Origin: Yinghuangia elevatio
GTDB taxonomy: Bacteria > Actinomycetota > Actinomycetes > Streptomycetales > Streptomycetaceae
DNA length: 47,300 nt
Direction: 5' to 3'
Assembly: GCF_040649515.1 (NCBI RefSeq)
Contig: NZ_JBEZFP010000066.1
Coordinates: 1 to 47,300, forward strand
Part shown: piece after piece, positions 25,184 through 34,631 of the stretch
How the letters are laid out: the number at the start of each line of letters is the position of its first letter
Numbering within the stretch: position 1 is the stretch's first letter
Position numbers and translations under genes: made by a program
Notes under the pieces: generated by a model
Seen by the model: only the letters and a program-made list of their open reading frames with translations
Told to the model about the DNA's origin: nothing
Databases searched by the model: none

Positions 25184-26278
25184 CTACTGGGGCCCGATGT
25201 CGTGGATGATGATGTCCATGCCGCGCTCGATACGGGAGGTTCCGGTCCCCTCGTGCGTCCAGAACATCCCGATCGTGCCCGTCTCGGTGACGCTCGGCGC
25301 GAAGATGTAGTCGAGGCTGCACGGCGTCGCGTACTGGAACCCGGGGAAACCGGCCTTGCGGCGGCGCAGCAGCGTGGACGAACTCGTGTTCTGGTCGTTG
25401 GGGATCGACGAGCCGGTCTTGTACCGCAGCTCCAGATACGCCGCATTCGCGCTGCCCGACCAGCACATCAGCGTCGCGTGCAGGGTGATCTGGTAGCGGC
25501 GCGCCGACGACCACACCCGCGTCATCCCGCCCAACTCCGTCACCAGCCACGGCCCGCCGGACTTGTCCGCCGTCACCAGCTCGCTGTTGCGGGAGTCCAG
25601 GTAGCCGAGCGGCCCGGGGTACTTCCACGCCGCCCCGTTCCACCGCTGGAGTCCGGTGCCGTCGTCGCGGTACTGCCCCGGGTACGTGCCCAGCCAGGAC
25701 CCGCCCGCGGGGAGGATCCCGCCCGACGCGACCGTGTACCAGCGCGAGTCTGTCCTCGCTGCGGTCCAGCCCGGGTTGCTGTTGATGCCGCCGTTGCCCG
25801 CGCTGACGTTCGCGTTGACGCGGACCGTCCAGAGCGGGATCGACGTCGCCGACGGCAAGGCCGGGGCGACAGGCGAGGACGCCGCGGTGCCCTTGACGAT
25901 CTCGATGTCGGCTTTGGTCTCGCCCGAGCTGTCGTTGAAGTTGTCGTACACGCGCAGGATCACCAGGTCGATCCTGGGATTGGTCGCGTGCCCGGGGTCG
26001 AAGGTGAGGTTCTTGTCGGCGTCGGAGTAGACCTTGTAGCCGCCCTGCGCGGCGGTGCCCTGGATGAAAGCCAGCCCGGGGGTGATCTTGCAGACCATCG
26101 CCGACACGGATTGCAGGTCGAACGGCTGTGTGCCGGACGACGTTCCCGGCCGGATCCCGGACAGGGACTTGATCGGGGTGTCCGGGGTCATCAGCATGCC
26201 CTCGCCCAGCCGCGTGTCCTCGCGCGTCTGGCCGTCCGACACCGTGATCGGCAGGGCCCAAATCGGGCGCACAGTCAT
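25184..26278 (-). CDS. Tail protein/receptor-binding candidate
   Basis: 364 residues. The N-terminal part (MTVRPIWALPITVSDGQTRE, SGTQPFDLQSVSAMVCKITPG, FIQGTAAQGGYKVYSDADKN and RIDLVILRVYDNF) resembles a baseplate-attachment domain seen in phiC31-like phages. After a middle linker (PGQYRDDGTGLQRWNGAAWK), a C-terminal beta-sandwich (GGMTRVWSSARRYQITLHAT, YIFAPSVTETGTIGMFW) probably binds the host surface. A strong GAGGAGG precedes the ATG. The host ligand cannot be inferred. Confidence 0.75.
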   Translation of the reverse strand: MTVRPIWALPITVSDGQTREDTRLGEGMLMTPDTPIKSLSGIRPGTSSGTQPFDLQSVSAMVCKITPGLAFIQGTAAQGGYKVYSDADKNLTFDPGHATNPRIDLVILRVYDNFNDSSGETKADIEIVKGTAASSPVAPALPSATSIPLWTVRVNANVSAGNGGINSNPGWTAARTDSRWYTVASGGILPAGGSWLGTYPGQYRDDGTGLQRWNGAAWKYPGPLGYLDSRNSELVTADKSGGPWLVTELGGMTRVWSSARRYQITLHATLMCWSGSANAAYLELRYKTGSSIPNDQNTSSSTLLRRRKAGFPGFQYATPCSLDYIFAPSVTETGTIGMFWTHEGTGTSRIERGMDIIIHDIGPQ

Positions 26279-26337
26279 GAGAGTCCTCCTCGGGGCATGC
26301 CGAAATCGCCCGAGCAGGGCGGGAATTGGTCAGGGGG

Positions 26338-27276
26338 TTACAGGTAGGCGGAGCGCCACGCCACGGACATCGCCGCCGGGTCCTCACCCGACTGCGGCAG
26401 GAAGCTCAGCAGCGAATCGCCCGGCGGCAGAAGGAACTCCTCCAGCAGCGCCGACTTCGCAGTCACCCGGTACGCGCGGTCCGACGAGCCGTTGAGCATC
26501 ACCGAGCCCAGCCGCGCGTCGACCGTCAGCGTCTCCCCGGTCACCAACGCGAGGTCGTACTCGAGGACCATGTCGTCGATCTCGTCATGCCGCAGCAGCA
26601 CCGACGGCGTGGCGCACGGACCGTAGAACGTCACCACCGGAGCAGTCGACTCGGTCCCGGAGTTCGTCGCGACGATGTCGCCGCCCGAACCGTCCACGCC
26701 CCAGTCGAAGCGGTCCACACCACCCACCGCGACATAGTCGATCCGGTCGATCCCGCCCACCGCCGCGTACTGCAGACCAGCCGACCGGATCGGCGGACCC
26801 GACATCCGCGACTCCTCCAACACCGAGTAACGGCGCGGGTCCGTCGCCAGGAACTGCAGCGGCAGGCCGACCTCGCCCAGCACCATCCACGTCGTCGACA
26901 GCGCCTCGGTGATCCGCTGGTTGATCCGCGCCCAGCACACCAGCGACTGGCCGCGCATCCGCACCGTCAGCTCCTGCTCCGGCAGATGCACCCGCGTCGC
27001 CAACTGCAGGGCGCGCAACAGTTGCTCGCCGGAGCGGCCGGCCGGGTCGTTGTCCGGGTGGATGCTCACGTGCACCGTGACCACCCGGGTACCGACGTAC
27101 CGGTCGCCCTGCCACGCACCGTCCGACCCCGGCCGCAGCACATCCGTCGCATCAAAGCCCGGGAGATCCTCCCAGCCCTCGATGCCGTCACGGCGGATGA
27201 CGTAGCCGGTGCCCGGACCCATCAGGAGATTCCCGAACTGCACCTGGTTGTCCTCGGTGATCAGTTCACCGGCCAC
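26338..27276 (-). CDS. Distal tail protein (Dit-like)
   Basis: 312 residues. The N-terminal half (VQFGNLLMGPGTGYVIRRDG, GAWQGDRYVGTRVVTVHVSI, LSTTWMVLGEVGLPLQFLATDPRRY) matches the siphovirus tail-component/Dit pattern, which forms the hexameric ring linking tail tube and tip. A short internal duplication, YAAVGGIDRID then YVAVGGVDRFD, lies at about residues 172-194. The C-terminal domain carries TVTGETLTVDARLGSVMLNG-like strands. It lies directly after the tape measure, the standard Dit position. Confidence 0.85.
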   Translation of the reverse strand: MAGELITEDNQVQFGNLLMGPGTGYVIRRDGIEGWEDLPGFDATDVLRPGSDGAWQGDRYVGTRVVTVHVSIHPDNDPAGRSGEQLLRALQLATRVHLPEQELTVRMRGQSLVCWARINQRITEALSTTWMVLGEVGLPLQFLATDPRRYSVLEESRMSGPPIRSAGLQYAAVGGIDRIDYVAVGGVDRFDWGVDGSGGDIVATNSGTESTAPVVTFYGPCATPSVLLRHDEIDDMVLEYDLALVTGETLTVDARLGSVMLNGSSDRAYRVTAKSALLEEFLLPPGDSLLSFLPQSGEDPAAMSVAWRSAYL

Positions 27277-27280
27277 GCCG

Positions 27281-30200
27281 TCACCTCCTCGGGCCTCTCG
27301 CCGTACCCAGGGCCCGCACTTCCTCCGCCGTCTGGCGCGCAGTCGGCCCGCCGTACTGGTTCCACGTCTCCACCACCAGCGCCGGGCCGGCCGCCGGACG
27401 CGAACCGCCGCCCGCAGCCGGGTCGGCCGCGCCGCGCGCCGCCAGCGTCAGCAACGCCCTGTTGACCTCGGCCGTGTACGTCTGCTCCGTCCGCCCGGTG
27501 CCGTTGTAGGCGAGGGTCAGGCCGGGAGGCAGCGGACCGCCCGAGTCGTACGCCCGCAGCGGCACGATCCCGCCGAGCGCGTAGCCCTTCGGGTCCTTCG
27601 ACGGGTCGGCCTGCTGGACGTTGCCGATGCCGCCGTACTTGTACTTGATCCAGTTGATCGACGCGGCCAAGTTCGCGACCGGGTCGAAAATGTCCCAGCT
27701 GGTTCCGATCTGGTGGAACGCGTTGAAGGTCGTCGGCACCACCTGCGCAAGACCGCGCGACGAGTTGCCCGCCACAGCGTTCGAATCCCAGTTGTTGACG
27801 GCGAAGACGTTGCCGCCGGACTCCCGCCCGACGAGTGTCGCCATGCCGCGCATCCACTGGTCCAGCGAACCCGGCGGAGGCGTGCCCGTCGCCCGGAGCG
27901 CCTGCGCGATCCAGTCCGCCAGCGCCCCCGTCGGAGCGAACTGCCCCAGCCCGGAGTTCGACGGCGAGAAGCCGTACCGCTCGGCGAACATCGTGTTGTC
28001 CGCACCGCGAGCACTGGGGCCGACGACGACCCCGTCACCGCCCCGGGACTCCACGTTGACGCCGGCGAGCGTGCCCGCCATGTGGCCCACACCGATGTTG
28101 CTGACACCGACACGGAAGGGCGCGTCCAAGTCCTTCTTCCACCCCGGGGGCGCCGAACTCCCGGAGAAATCGAAGGTCGTGTACAGGCGCCTCGGCTTCT
28201 GGCCGAGGATGACCGACTGAATACCGGCCATGAATCCCGAGCAGTCCCACGAGGGGTTGCCGCCGCCGCCCCACTGGTAGGGCTTGCCGGCCTCGCCGCG
28301 CGCCCACTCCAGTGCCTTCTGCACGACGGGCCCGCCGAGCACCTTGGCGTCCTCGCCGCGGATCTTGTCGAGCATCCCGTCGATCAGCGCGAGCGGGATC
28401 TTCTTGACGACCTTCAGCCACTCCGGGCTGTCCGGCGCCGCGTTGATCACAGCCTTGACCGGCCGCAAGGCGATCTCGGCGGTCTTCGCCGCCGCCCCCT
28501 GGACCAAGTCCTTCGTCCAGTCCACGGCGCTGTCGATGATCCCGCCGAGGGCGAAAGCACCCGCGTACGGCAGGCCCTTCGCCTCCACGTACTGCCGGGC
28601 GCCGGAGACCCCGCCCGCCGCTGCGGCCCGGTTGGCGCCGTGGACGTAGTCGGCTCCGACCGCGCGCGTCCACTCCGGCCGCATGATCGCCTCGCCGCCG
28701 GAGACCGCGGCCAGGCCGATGTCACGCCCCGGCGTGTAGCCGGGGTAGATGCCGCCCGTCGCGTACTCGGGGATGCCCTTGACCTCAGGCATGTGCGGCA
28801 ACTTGACGATGTCCGCGACCTTGTCCCAGACCCGCTTGATGCCGTCGGTGTAGACGACGCCGATGACCCAGTTGATCGGCTTGGCGAGGACGGACTTGAT
28901 GCCGTCCCACACAATGCCGATCATCGTCTTCGCCACCGAAAAGGCTGCGACGATGCCGCCGGTGAAGGCGCCCGTGGTGTTGCTGATCTTGTCGAACCAG
29001 GGCTTGATCCACTCGTCGTGGAGCTTCTGCGCCCACTCGCCGAGCTGCCTGAAGCCCGCCTTGGCCAGGTCGAACGGCGGCTTGATGCCGTTCTCCCACA
29101 ACCAGGTCGCGCCCCTGGCGATGGCGTCGAAGCTCGGCTTGACCGCCTCGTTCCACAGCCACTGGGCGATCAGGCCCCAGCCCTTGAGGGAGTCGCCGAT
29201 CGCGCCGACCACGGGATTGATGACGTTGTCCCACAGCCAGCCGAGGCCGTCTCCGATCCCGTCGAAGGCAGGCTGAACAGCCTCTTCCCACAGCCAGGTT
29301 GCGATGATGCCCCAGCCTCGGATGGCGTCCACCACGGCGCCGATGACCGGCTTCAGGACGTTGTCCCACAGCCACGTCGCAGCCGCGCCGATGCCCTCGA
29401 ACGCGGGCTTGAACGCGTGCTCCCACAGGCCCAGCACGATCGGCGACAGGATGTTGAACGCGATGACGATCGGCGCAATCAGCGCCGTGGCGATGACCGC
29501 GGCCAGGATGCGTGAGGCCAGCGAGATGGCCTCCCATGTCGGCCTGATCGCGTTGTCCCATAGCCAGACCGCAGCGTCGCCGACCCGCTTCAGCGCCCCC
29601 CACGTGGCGTCGAACGCTGGCTTGATGCCCTTGTCGTACAGCCACACCGCGGCGGCAGAGATCCCGTCGAAAGCAGGCTTGATCGCCTCGTCGTACAGCC
29701 AGACTGCCCAGCTGCCGATCTCCTTGAAGACCCCGATGACCTTGTTGCGGAAGCCCTCCGACTGGATCATCAGCAGCGTGAAAGTGCCGATGATCGTCAG
29801 CAGGAAGAGGATGAAGTTCGCGCTACTCAGCACCCGCAGCGCCGTCGACAACGACCACGTCGACGCCGTCGCCAGCGCCGTCGCCACCGTGTAGACCTTC
29901 ATCGCGCCGAGGTAGAGCCACGTCACAGCGGTCATGGCAAACACCGCGACCCTGTACGCGAAGAACAGGTCGATGAGAGTCTGCAGGATCCACACGGGTG
30001 TGTTCTCGATCGCCGTAGCCACGCCCTGCAAGATCAGGACCGCCGACGGTGAGATCTCCGCAAGAGCCTTCGTGATCTGCCACAGCGCCCCGCCGACGTC
30101 GGCGAACGTCTCGCGGACGCCCGGCCAGTCCTCCGCCAGGAACTCGCGGAAGCTGGCGAAGCCCTCGGACGTTTCGAGGCCCTGGCCCCACTCGCGGAAG

Positions 30201-32701
30201 GACGCGGTCGCGCCTTCCATCGAGTCGGCGATCTGGTCCGTCTGCGGCAGGAAGGCGTTGATGATCCCGGCCATGCCGGCGAACACGTTGCCGAAGACGA
30301 CGCCCATCGACTCGACCGCGCGCGGCAGGTTCTCGACCAGGTTCGCCTTGAAGCGGTCCCAGAACGGGTCCTCGAACGAGTCACGCGCCCGGTCGGCGAG
30401 CCGCCGGAAGCCCTCGGCCGCACCGAGCACCAGCGGCGTCAGCGACGGCAGCAGGTTCGTCAGCCCGTTGATCGCGCGGGTCAGGAGCGGCATCGTCGCG
30501 GGCGACAAGCTGTCGCCCCACGCCTTGAAGCCCTCCTTGAGCCTGATGACGGCGTCGTACACGCCGCGCTGCTCCGGCGACAAATCCGCCAGCGCGCGCT
30601 TCTGCTTGTCCAGCGCCGTGTTCGCCGCGGTCATCGCCTCGGTCGACTGCACCGCCGCAGCGGATGCTGCGAGTTGCGCGGCCGCGACCGTCCGCTGAGC
30701 CGACGCCACCTGCTCCGCGCCCTGCACCCGCGCCCGGGCGACCGCCTGCTCCGCGTCCGCGACCTGGTCGCGCGCCTTGACGACGTCGCGCTGCGCCGTC
30801 AGGACGGACCTCTCCGCCTTCTCGATCGCGCGAGCGCCCTCGACCTGCGTACGGCGGGCCTCGTCCTGCGCGTCCGTGACCGCCTTGGTTGCGTCGACCG
30901 ACCGCTGCTTGGCGTCCGCAAGGGCCCGCTCGGCGCCGAGCACCTGCTTACTGCCGTCGACACCGGCCTTGTCCGCCGCCGCCTTCTCGACCGCGTTCCT
31001 CGCGTTCTCCCTGCGGACGTCCTTCAGCCGCAGGACCGCTTCGTCGTACGCGAGTTGCGCTTCGATCGCCGCGTCGGAGTCGGCCTTCGCCCCGGACTTC
31101 TTAACCGCGTCAAGGGTCTTGCGGGCGTCTTTCTCCTGCTGAATCGCGCGCCGCTCCGCAATCGCGCCGCTCTCGGCGCGCGCGGCGAAGTCCTCCAGCT
31201 GCTGCTGCGCCGCCCGCCGCGCATCCACCAAAGCCAGTTCGGCGCGCACCGCATCCTGGACCGCGTCCGTACGCGACCGCTCCGCATCCGTGATCCGGTC
31301 CAGCGCCGCGTCCATCCGCTGTGCCGCCTGCACCCGCGCGTCCGCGACCGCGCGCTCCGCGTCCGCGACACGCTCCTGCGCATCACCGACACGCTGCACC
31401 GCGTCCTGCACACGCTCCTGCGCATCCGCGATCTGCTGCGACGACGACCGGTACGCGTTCGCCAGGGACGCCTGCGCGCCCTGCATCGACAGCGCCTGCT
31501 GCTGCGCCGCGATCGCCTGCGACGCACTCCCGCGCGCCGTCTTGTCCGTGGCCGCGGCGAGGGCCTCCTCGGCGGCGGTCGTCGCCATCACGGCCTGGCC
31601 CACATCGATCAGCCCCGGCGCCGCCGCCGCAGCAAACGCACCGATCCCGGCCGTCGCCGCGGACAGCACCGACACGAACGCGCCCACGCCGAAAGCCGCG
31701 CCCGCGAACGCGGGCACCAGGGCAGGGCCGACCGAGGCGGCGAGCGTCGTCAGGCGCACCAGGCCGGCCGCAGCAGCCGACACGTCCACGTCGATCCGTG
31801 CCGTGTCGCCGTCCAGCGCATCCACCTGCGCCTGGATCGTCGCGAGCGTCGCCGACGCCGCAGCAGCGTCCACGCGCACATCGGCGGTCGCGTCGCCCGC
31901 GGCGATCTGGTCCAGCCTGCGCTGGATCTCGCTGATCCGAGCCAGCGCGGTCGCCGCGTCCAGGTCGATGCCGACCCGCACCGTACGCAGTGACTCCAAC
32001 TGGCCGCGAAGCGCCTGCACCTGCGCGGCTGCCGTACTCGTAGACGCGTCGATGTTGATGACCGGCAGCTGCTGCTGCGCGGCCTCCACCGCCGCACGCA
32101 GCCGCTGCGCGAAGCCGCCGTCGACTTCGATCCGCGGCGACGCCGACGTCCGCGACAGCCGCTCAACCTCCGCCTGAAACTCGGCGAGCGCGGCGCGCGC
32201 GGCCGCCGTGTCCACCCGGACCTGCACGTTCGGATGTGCTGCGCCGAGACGACGCAGCTGCTCCTCGATGTCCGCGGCCTCAGCCCGGGCCGCGGCGGCA
32301 TCGATGTCGATGCCGATCCGCTGGGTCGTCAGCGACTCCAGACGCACCCGCAGCGCCTGAATGTCCGCGTCCGCCTCGGAAGTAGACGCGTCGATGCGGA
32401 TGTTCGGGAGCGACCGCAGCGCCGCCTCAAGGCGGCGCCGCATCGCCTGCCCGAACGCCCCACCGGCCCGATTGCCCTGCTGGGTCGCCGACGCCATAGT
32501 GGCGCCCGAAGACGCCTGAATGGCGTGCGGGATCGCGCCAGAGATACCGTCCCGAATCCGCTCGCCGATGATCCGACCCGCATCACGGCCGACCCGTTCC
32601 GCGTCAGGCAGCATCTGCGCCGCAAGGCGGGCGTAGATGCCCGTCGCGTTCGGGATGACGTCGATGCCGACGCCGCCGATCGGAATGAGAGGACCAGGCA
32701 C
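27281..32701 (-). CDS. Tape measure protein with NlpC/P60-like and SLT lytic domains
   Basis: 1806 residues. The first 400 or so hold about eight repeats with a strand such as VRVDAAAA followed by a heptad helix ending in L-x-x-L. About 440-800 is Ala/Gln/Arg-rich coiled coil, then hydrophobic segments. About ten WLYDEAIKPAFDGI-type repeats follow (about 1010-1250). Near the C-terminus are an NlpC/P60-like domain (WDCSGF with Cys about 1487, GHMAG with His about 1540) and a transglycosylase SLT domain (RESGGN with Glu about 1627, NSSRGLAQVVPTTFNAF). It sets tail length and locally opens peptidoglycan. GTG 32701 was chosen because AGGGGG lies 5 nt upstream; GTG 32707 overlaps that site. Confidence 0.9.
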   Translation of the reverse strand: MPGPLIPIGGVGIDVIPNATGIYARLAAQMLPDAERVGRDAGRIIGERIRDGISGAIPHAIQASSGATMASATQQGNRAGGAFGQAMRRRLEAALRSLPNIRIDASTSEADADIQALRVRLESLTTQRIGIDIDAAAARAEAADIEEQLRRLGAAHPNVQVRVDTAAARAALAEFQAEVERLSRTSASPRIEVDGGFAQRLRAAVEAAQQQLPVINIDASTSTAAAQVQALRGQLESLRTVRVGIDLDAATALARISEIQRRLDQIAAGDATADVRVDAAAASATLATIQAQVDALDGDTARIDVDVSAAAAGLVRLTTLAASVGPALVPAFAGAAFGVGAFVSVLSAATAGIGAFAAAAAPGLIDVGQAVMATTAAEEALAAATDKTARGSASQAIAAQQQALSMQGAQASLANAYRSSSQQIADAQERVQDAVQRVGDAQERVADAERAVADARVQAAQRMDAALDRITDAERSRTDAVQDAVRAELALVDARRAAQQQLEDFAARAESGAIAERRAIQQEKDARKTLDAVKKSGAKADSDAAIEAQLAYDEAVLRLKDVRRENARNAVEKAAADKAGVDGSKQVLGAERALADAKQRSVDATKAVTDAQDEARRTQVEGARAIEKAERSVLTAQRDVVKARDQVADAEQAVARARVQGAEQVASAQRTVAAAQLAASAAAVQSTEAMTAANTALDKQKRALADLSPEQRGVYDAVIRLKEGFKAWGDSLSPATMPLLTRAINGLTNLLPSLTPLVLGAAEGFRRLADRARDSFEDPFWDRFKANLVENLPRAVESMGVVFGNVFAGMAGIINAFLPQTDQIADSMEGATASFREWGQGLETSEGFASFREFLAEDWPGVRETFADVGGALWQITKALAEISPSAVLILQGVATAIENTPVWILQTLIDLFFAYRVAVFAMTAVTWLYLGAMKVYTVATALATASTWSLSTALRVLSSANFILFLLTIIGTFTLLMIQSEGFRNKVIGVFKEIGSWAVWLYDEAIKPAFDGISAAAVWLYDKGIKPAFDATWGALKRVGDAAVWLWDNAIRPTWEAISLASRILAAVIATALIAPIVIAFNILSPIVLGLWEHAFKPAFEGIGAAATWLWDNVLKPVIGAVVDAIRGWGIIATWLWEEAVQPAFDGIGDGLGWLWDNVINPVVGAIGDSLKGWGLIAQWLWNEAVKPSFDAIARGATWLWENGIKPPFDLAKAGFRQLGEWAQKLHDEWIKPWFDKISNTTGAFTGGIVAAFSVAKTMIGIVWDGIKSVLAKPINWVIGVVYTDGIKRVWDKVADIVKLPHMPEVKGIPEYATGGIYPGYTPGRDIGLAAVSGGEAIMRPEWTRAVGADYVHGANRAAAAGGVSGARQYVEAKGLPYAGAFALGGIIDSAVDWTKDLVQGAAAKTAEIALRPVKAVINAAPDSPEWLKVVKKIPLALIDGMLDKIRGEDAKVLGGPVVQKALEWARGEAGKPYQWGGGGNPSWDCSGFMAGIQSVILGQKPRRLYTTFDFSGSSAPPGWKKDLDAPFRVGVSNIGVGHMAGTLAGVNVESRGGDGVVVGPSARGADNTMFAERYGFSPSNSGLGQFAPTGALADWIAQALRATGTPPPGSLDQWMRGMATLVGRESGGNVFAVNNWDSNAVAGNSSRGLAQVVPTTFNAFHQIGTSWDIFDPVANLAASINWIKYKYGGIGNVQQADPSKDPKGYALGGIVPLRAYDSGGPLPPGLTLAYNGTGRTEQTYTAEVNRALLTLAARGAADPAAGGGSRPAAGPALVVETWNQYGGPTARQTAEEVRALGTARGPRR

Positions 32702-32726
32702 AGGCACCCCCTCGAGATCAGGCGTC

Positions 32727-33236
32727 CTACGGCGAAGTAGTCGTTGTCGCGTCCCACTTGGCCCGCAGTGCGGCACGCCGCTCGTCGCGTTCCTCGAGCG
32801 TCTCCGGGCGGTCGCCGTCCGATATGGGCACGCCCGGCCGATAGATCGGCCGGAACTGCGGCGGCTCAACGCCCAGCGCGGACAGCACGGCAATCAGCAG
32901 CTGCTGGAGCCGCTCGTCCAGCCCGGCGGCCAAGTGCTCCAGCCGCGACCACGATTCCGTCGCCGGATCATGGCCGACCGACAGCTCCTGGATCTGCTTC
33001 TCGGTCAGGCTGTTCCGCAACGCCGTCTGGTAGTGCGAGTTCGCGGGAAGCCGGTTCAGGAAGTTCCGGAACCGGCGCCACGTCAGCCGCGACGTACCGC
33101 CACGGCGCAACAGGACGTCCCGTGCGTCTACTTGGTACGTCGCTTGGAAGTCGGCTTCGATCGCCTCGCGGTGCGCTCCGAGCTGCGCCGCGAGGCTCGC
33201 GATTCCGGGACTGTCAGCCCGTAGTGCGCCTGCCAC
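32727..33236 (-). CDS. Tail assembly chaperone, frameshift (T) part
   Basis: An open frame of 169 residues continuing the preceding chaperone in the -1 frame. After the overlap comes IASLAAQLGAHREAIEADFQATYQVDARDVLL, SRLTWRRFRNFLNRLPANS and HYQTALRNSLTEKQ, the characteristic gpT half of siphovirus tail chaperones (short helix, DL motif, WRRF). It has only a weak internal GTG and no good ribosome site, so it is expected to be made as a G-T fusion by ribosomal slippage in 33,128-33,236. It lies just before the tape measure, as in nearly all siphoviruses. Confidence 0.85.
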   Translation of the reverse strand: MAGALRADSPGIASLAAQLGAHREAIEADFQATYQVDARDVLLRRGGTSRLTWRRFRNFLNRLPANSHYQTALRNSLTEKQIQELSVGHDPATESWSRLEHLAAGLDERLQQLLIAVLSALGVEPPQFRPIYRPGVPISDGDRPETLEERDERRAALRAKWDATTTTSP

Positions 33237-33553
33237 TCATCGGTGATCTTCTTGATCGCCTTGTTCGGCAGCTTGTTCTTGCAGAACTCCTCGTACTCCT
33301 CGTCGCCGAGCAGCAACTGGACGAACAACTGCGTGTCGTTGCTGGAGATCAGCCGCGCCGTCTCCTGCCAGTCGAAGTCGTCCGCCGGGTTCATCGTGTA
33401 CATCCGACCGCCGACGATGAACGTGTACGGCGCAGGAGTCGGATCGCCATCCTCGCTGTCCTCGTCGGCTACTTCGCGCAGCCACTCGTCGAGGTCGAGG
33501 ATCCCGTCGTCCTCGTCACCCCGATTGACGACCTTGCCTTCGATCGCTTCCAT
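33128..33553 (-). CDS. Tail assembly chaperone (G part)
   Basis: 141 residues, acidic N-terminus (DEDDGILDLDEWLREVADED) and a core typical of actinophage gpG (YTFIVGGRMYTMNPADDFDWQETARL, TQLFVQLLLGDEEYEEF, NKAIKKITDEWQAHYGL). It binds the tape measure and recruits tail-tube subunits. The last 30 residues are Arg/Ser-rich frame-overlap sequence. GGAAGG precedes ATG 33553 by about 8 nt. About 36 codons overlap the -1 frame. Confidence 0.85.
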   Translation of the reverse strand: MEAIEGKVVNRGDEDDGILDLDEWLREVADEDSEDGDPTPAPYTFIVGGRMYTMNPADDFDWQETARLISSNDTQLFVQLLLGDEEYEEFCKNKLPNKAIKKITDEWQAHYGLTVPESRASRRSSERTARRSKPTSKRRTK

Positions 33554-33573
33554 GCGCGGACCCTTCCGTGCGC

Positions 33574-33642
33574 GCGCGGACCTTGGATGGGGCGGTGGAC
33601 GGGCCGGGTCCGCGCAAGGAGGCGGCCCGCCCACCGGATCAG
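33574..33642 (-). terminator. Nested inverted repeats after the major tail gene
   Basis: GCGCGGACC (33574-33582) pairs with GGTCCGCGC (33607-33615). An overlapping repeat, GGTGGACGGGCC with GGCCCGCCCACC (one mismatch), spans about 33,594-33,642. They fill the gap between the major tail protein and the chaperone. A partial terminator here would explain the usual excess of tail-tube protein over chaperone. Confidence 0.55.
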
Positions 33643-33647
33643 AGGGA

Positions 33648-34568
33648 TCAGTCGAGCATCGAGACGGCGCCCCCAGCGGTCGTGGTCACGACCACGGCCG
33701 GGGTGGTGCCGCCGGTCAGCGACGCGGCAGAGCCCGTCATCTGCGCGACGTTGGTCCCGGACAGCGACCCGCCGAAAGTGACGACGACCGGGGTGCCGGG
33801 CAGCGCGCCGCCCGTCGCGGTGATGTCGCCAGCCTCGACGTTCGGCAGCGCCTCCAGCGCCGTCTTCACGTTCGCCGCGGTCGCGTTGTACGCGATGCCA
33901 CTCGTCGTCTCGCCGTCGAACGTCAACGTGAACGTCCCGCCCGTCGGGGTGCCGGTGATCGCGACCTGCTGCTGCTCCGAGGAGAAGAACGCGCCGAGGT
34001 CCGCAGTGCCGTAGTCGAGCAGGTGCGACAGCGCCGACATACCCGTCGGGCTCTTGAAGCCGGTCACCGTGAACTCCGGCACCGTGTACGCGTCCGTGCC
34101 GTTGTTGTCGCCCGCGCGGCCCGTCACCTCACCGGCCGGCATGTACCGCCACATCGCCTTGCCGCCGGCCTCGATCGCGGCGAAAATCCACGCGTACCGG
34201 CGCCGGCGCGGCTGGCTCGGCAGGTCGTACGCGGCGATCCCGTCAACGCCCGGCGCCACGTCCGACAGTGCGACGTTGTCCAGCAGCGCACGGATCAGAG
34301 GGCTCATCGCCTCGTCCGCCGAGAACTTGACCGGGCGCGTGACCTTGATGATCGACGACGCGATCGGGTCCACCTCGCCCGCCGCCTCCAGTTCGACGCG
34401 CTCTTCCGTCGACTCGAACTGGCCGCCGGTCTTCGCCAGCCAGCCCAGGCACACCCACGGTGCGGTGAGCGGAGTCATGTCGGTCGGCTTGGCCGTCTCC
34501 ATCGGCGCGACGAAGCCGAGGAAGTCGGTCGCCCTGAAGGCGAAGTCCACGTTCCGGGTGTCGGTCAC
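33648..34568 (-). CDS. Major tail (tube) protein with C-terminal accessory domain
   Basis: 306 residues. Residues 1-195 have the pattern of Streptomyces phage major tail proteins (VDFAFRATDFLGFVAP, WVCLGWLAKTGGQFESTEE, IIKVTRPVKFSADEAMSPLI, GGKAMWRYMPAGEVTGRAG, PEFTVTGFKSP). Residues about 202-300 are an added domain (VAITGTPTGGTFTLTFDGET, YNATAANVKTALEALPNV, VTFGGSLSGTNVAQM) nearly the same as one inside the head decoration protein. It would project from the tail surface. GTG 34568 was chosen because GGAG lies 5 nt upstream; GTG 34574 is too close. Confidence 0.88.
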   Translation of the reverse strand: MTDTRNVDFAFRATDFLGFVAPMETAKPTDMTPLTAPWVCLGWLAKTGGQFESTEERVELEAAGEVDPIASSIIKVTRPVKFSADEAMSPLIRALLDNVALSDVAPGVDGIAAYDLPSQPRRRRYAWIFAAIEAGGKAMWRYMPAGEVTGRAGDNNGTDAYTVPEFTVTGFKSPTGMSALSHLLDYGTADLGAFFSSEQQQVAITGTPTGGTFTLTFDGETTSGIAYNATAANVKTALEALPNVEAGDITATGGALPGTPVVVTFGGSLSGTNVAQMTGSAASLTGGTTPAVVVTTTAGGAVSMLD

Positions 34569-34587
34569 TGTCACTCCATGCGTACTA

Positions 34588-34631
34588 AGCCCCCTGCGGG
34601 AGCTGGAAGGAAAGAAGAGAAAGAGGGGGCT
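34588..34631 (-). terminator. Stem-loop before the major tail gene
   Basis: AGCCCCCT (34588-34595) and AGGGGGCT (34624-34631) form an 8-bp stem with a 28-nt purine/pyrimidine-biased loop, in the gap between tail terminator and major tail gene. It could be a weak terminator or an RNA-processing site that stabilises the downstream message. Confidence 0.4.

Noticed and set aside
23627..26347. A 906-codon open frame on the + strand
   Set aside because: It is antisense to three well-supported tail genes, is full of Arg/Gly/Asp/Val runs typical of reverse-frame translation in high-GC DNA, and has no recognisable domain.
28863..29894. Rightward ORFs rich in Ala/Ser/His within the tape measure
   Set aside because: They mirror the Trp-rich repeats on the other strand and have no independent support.
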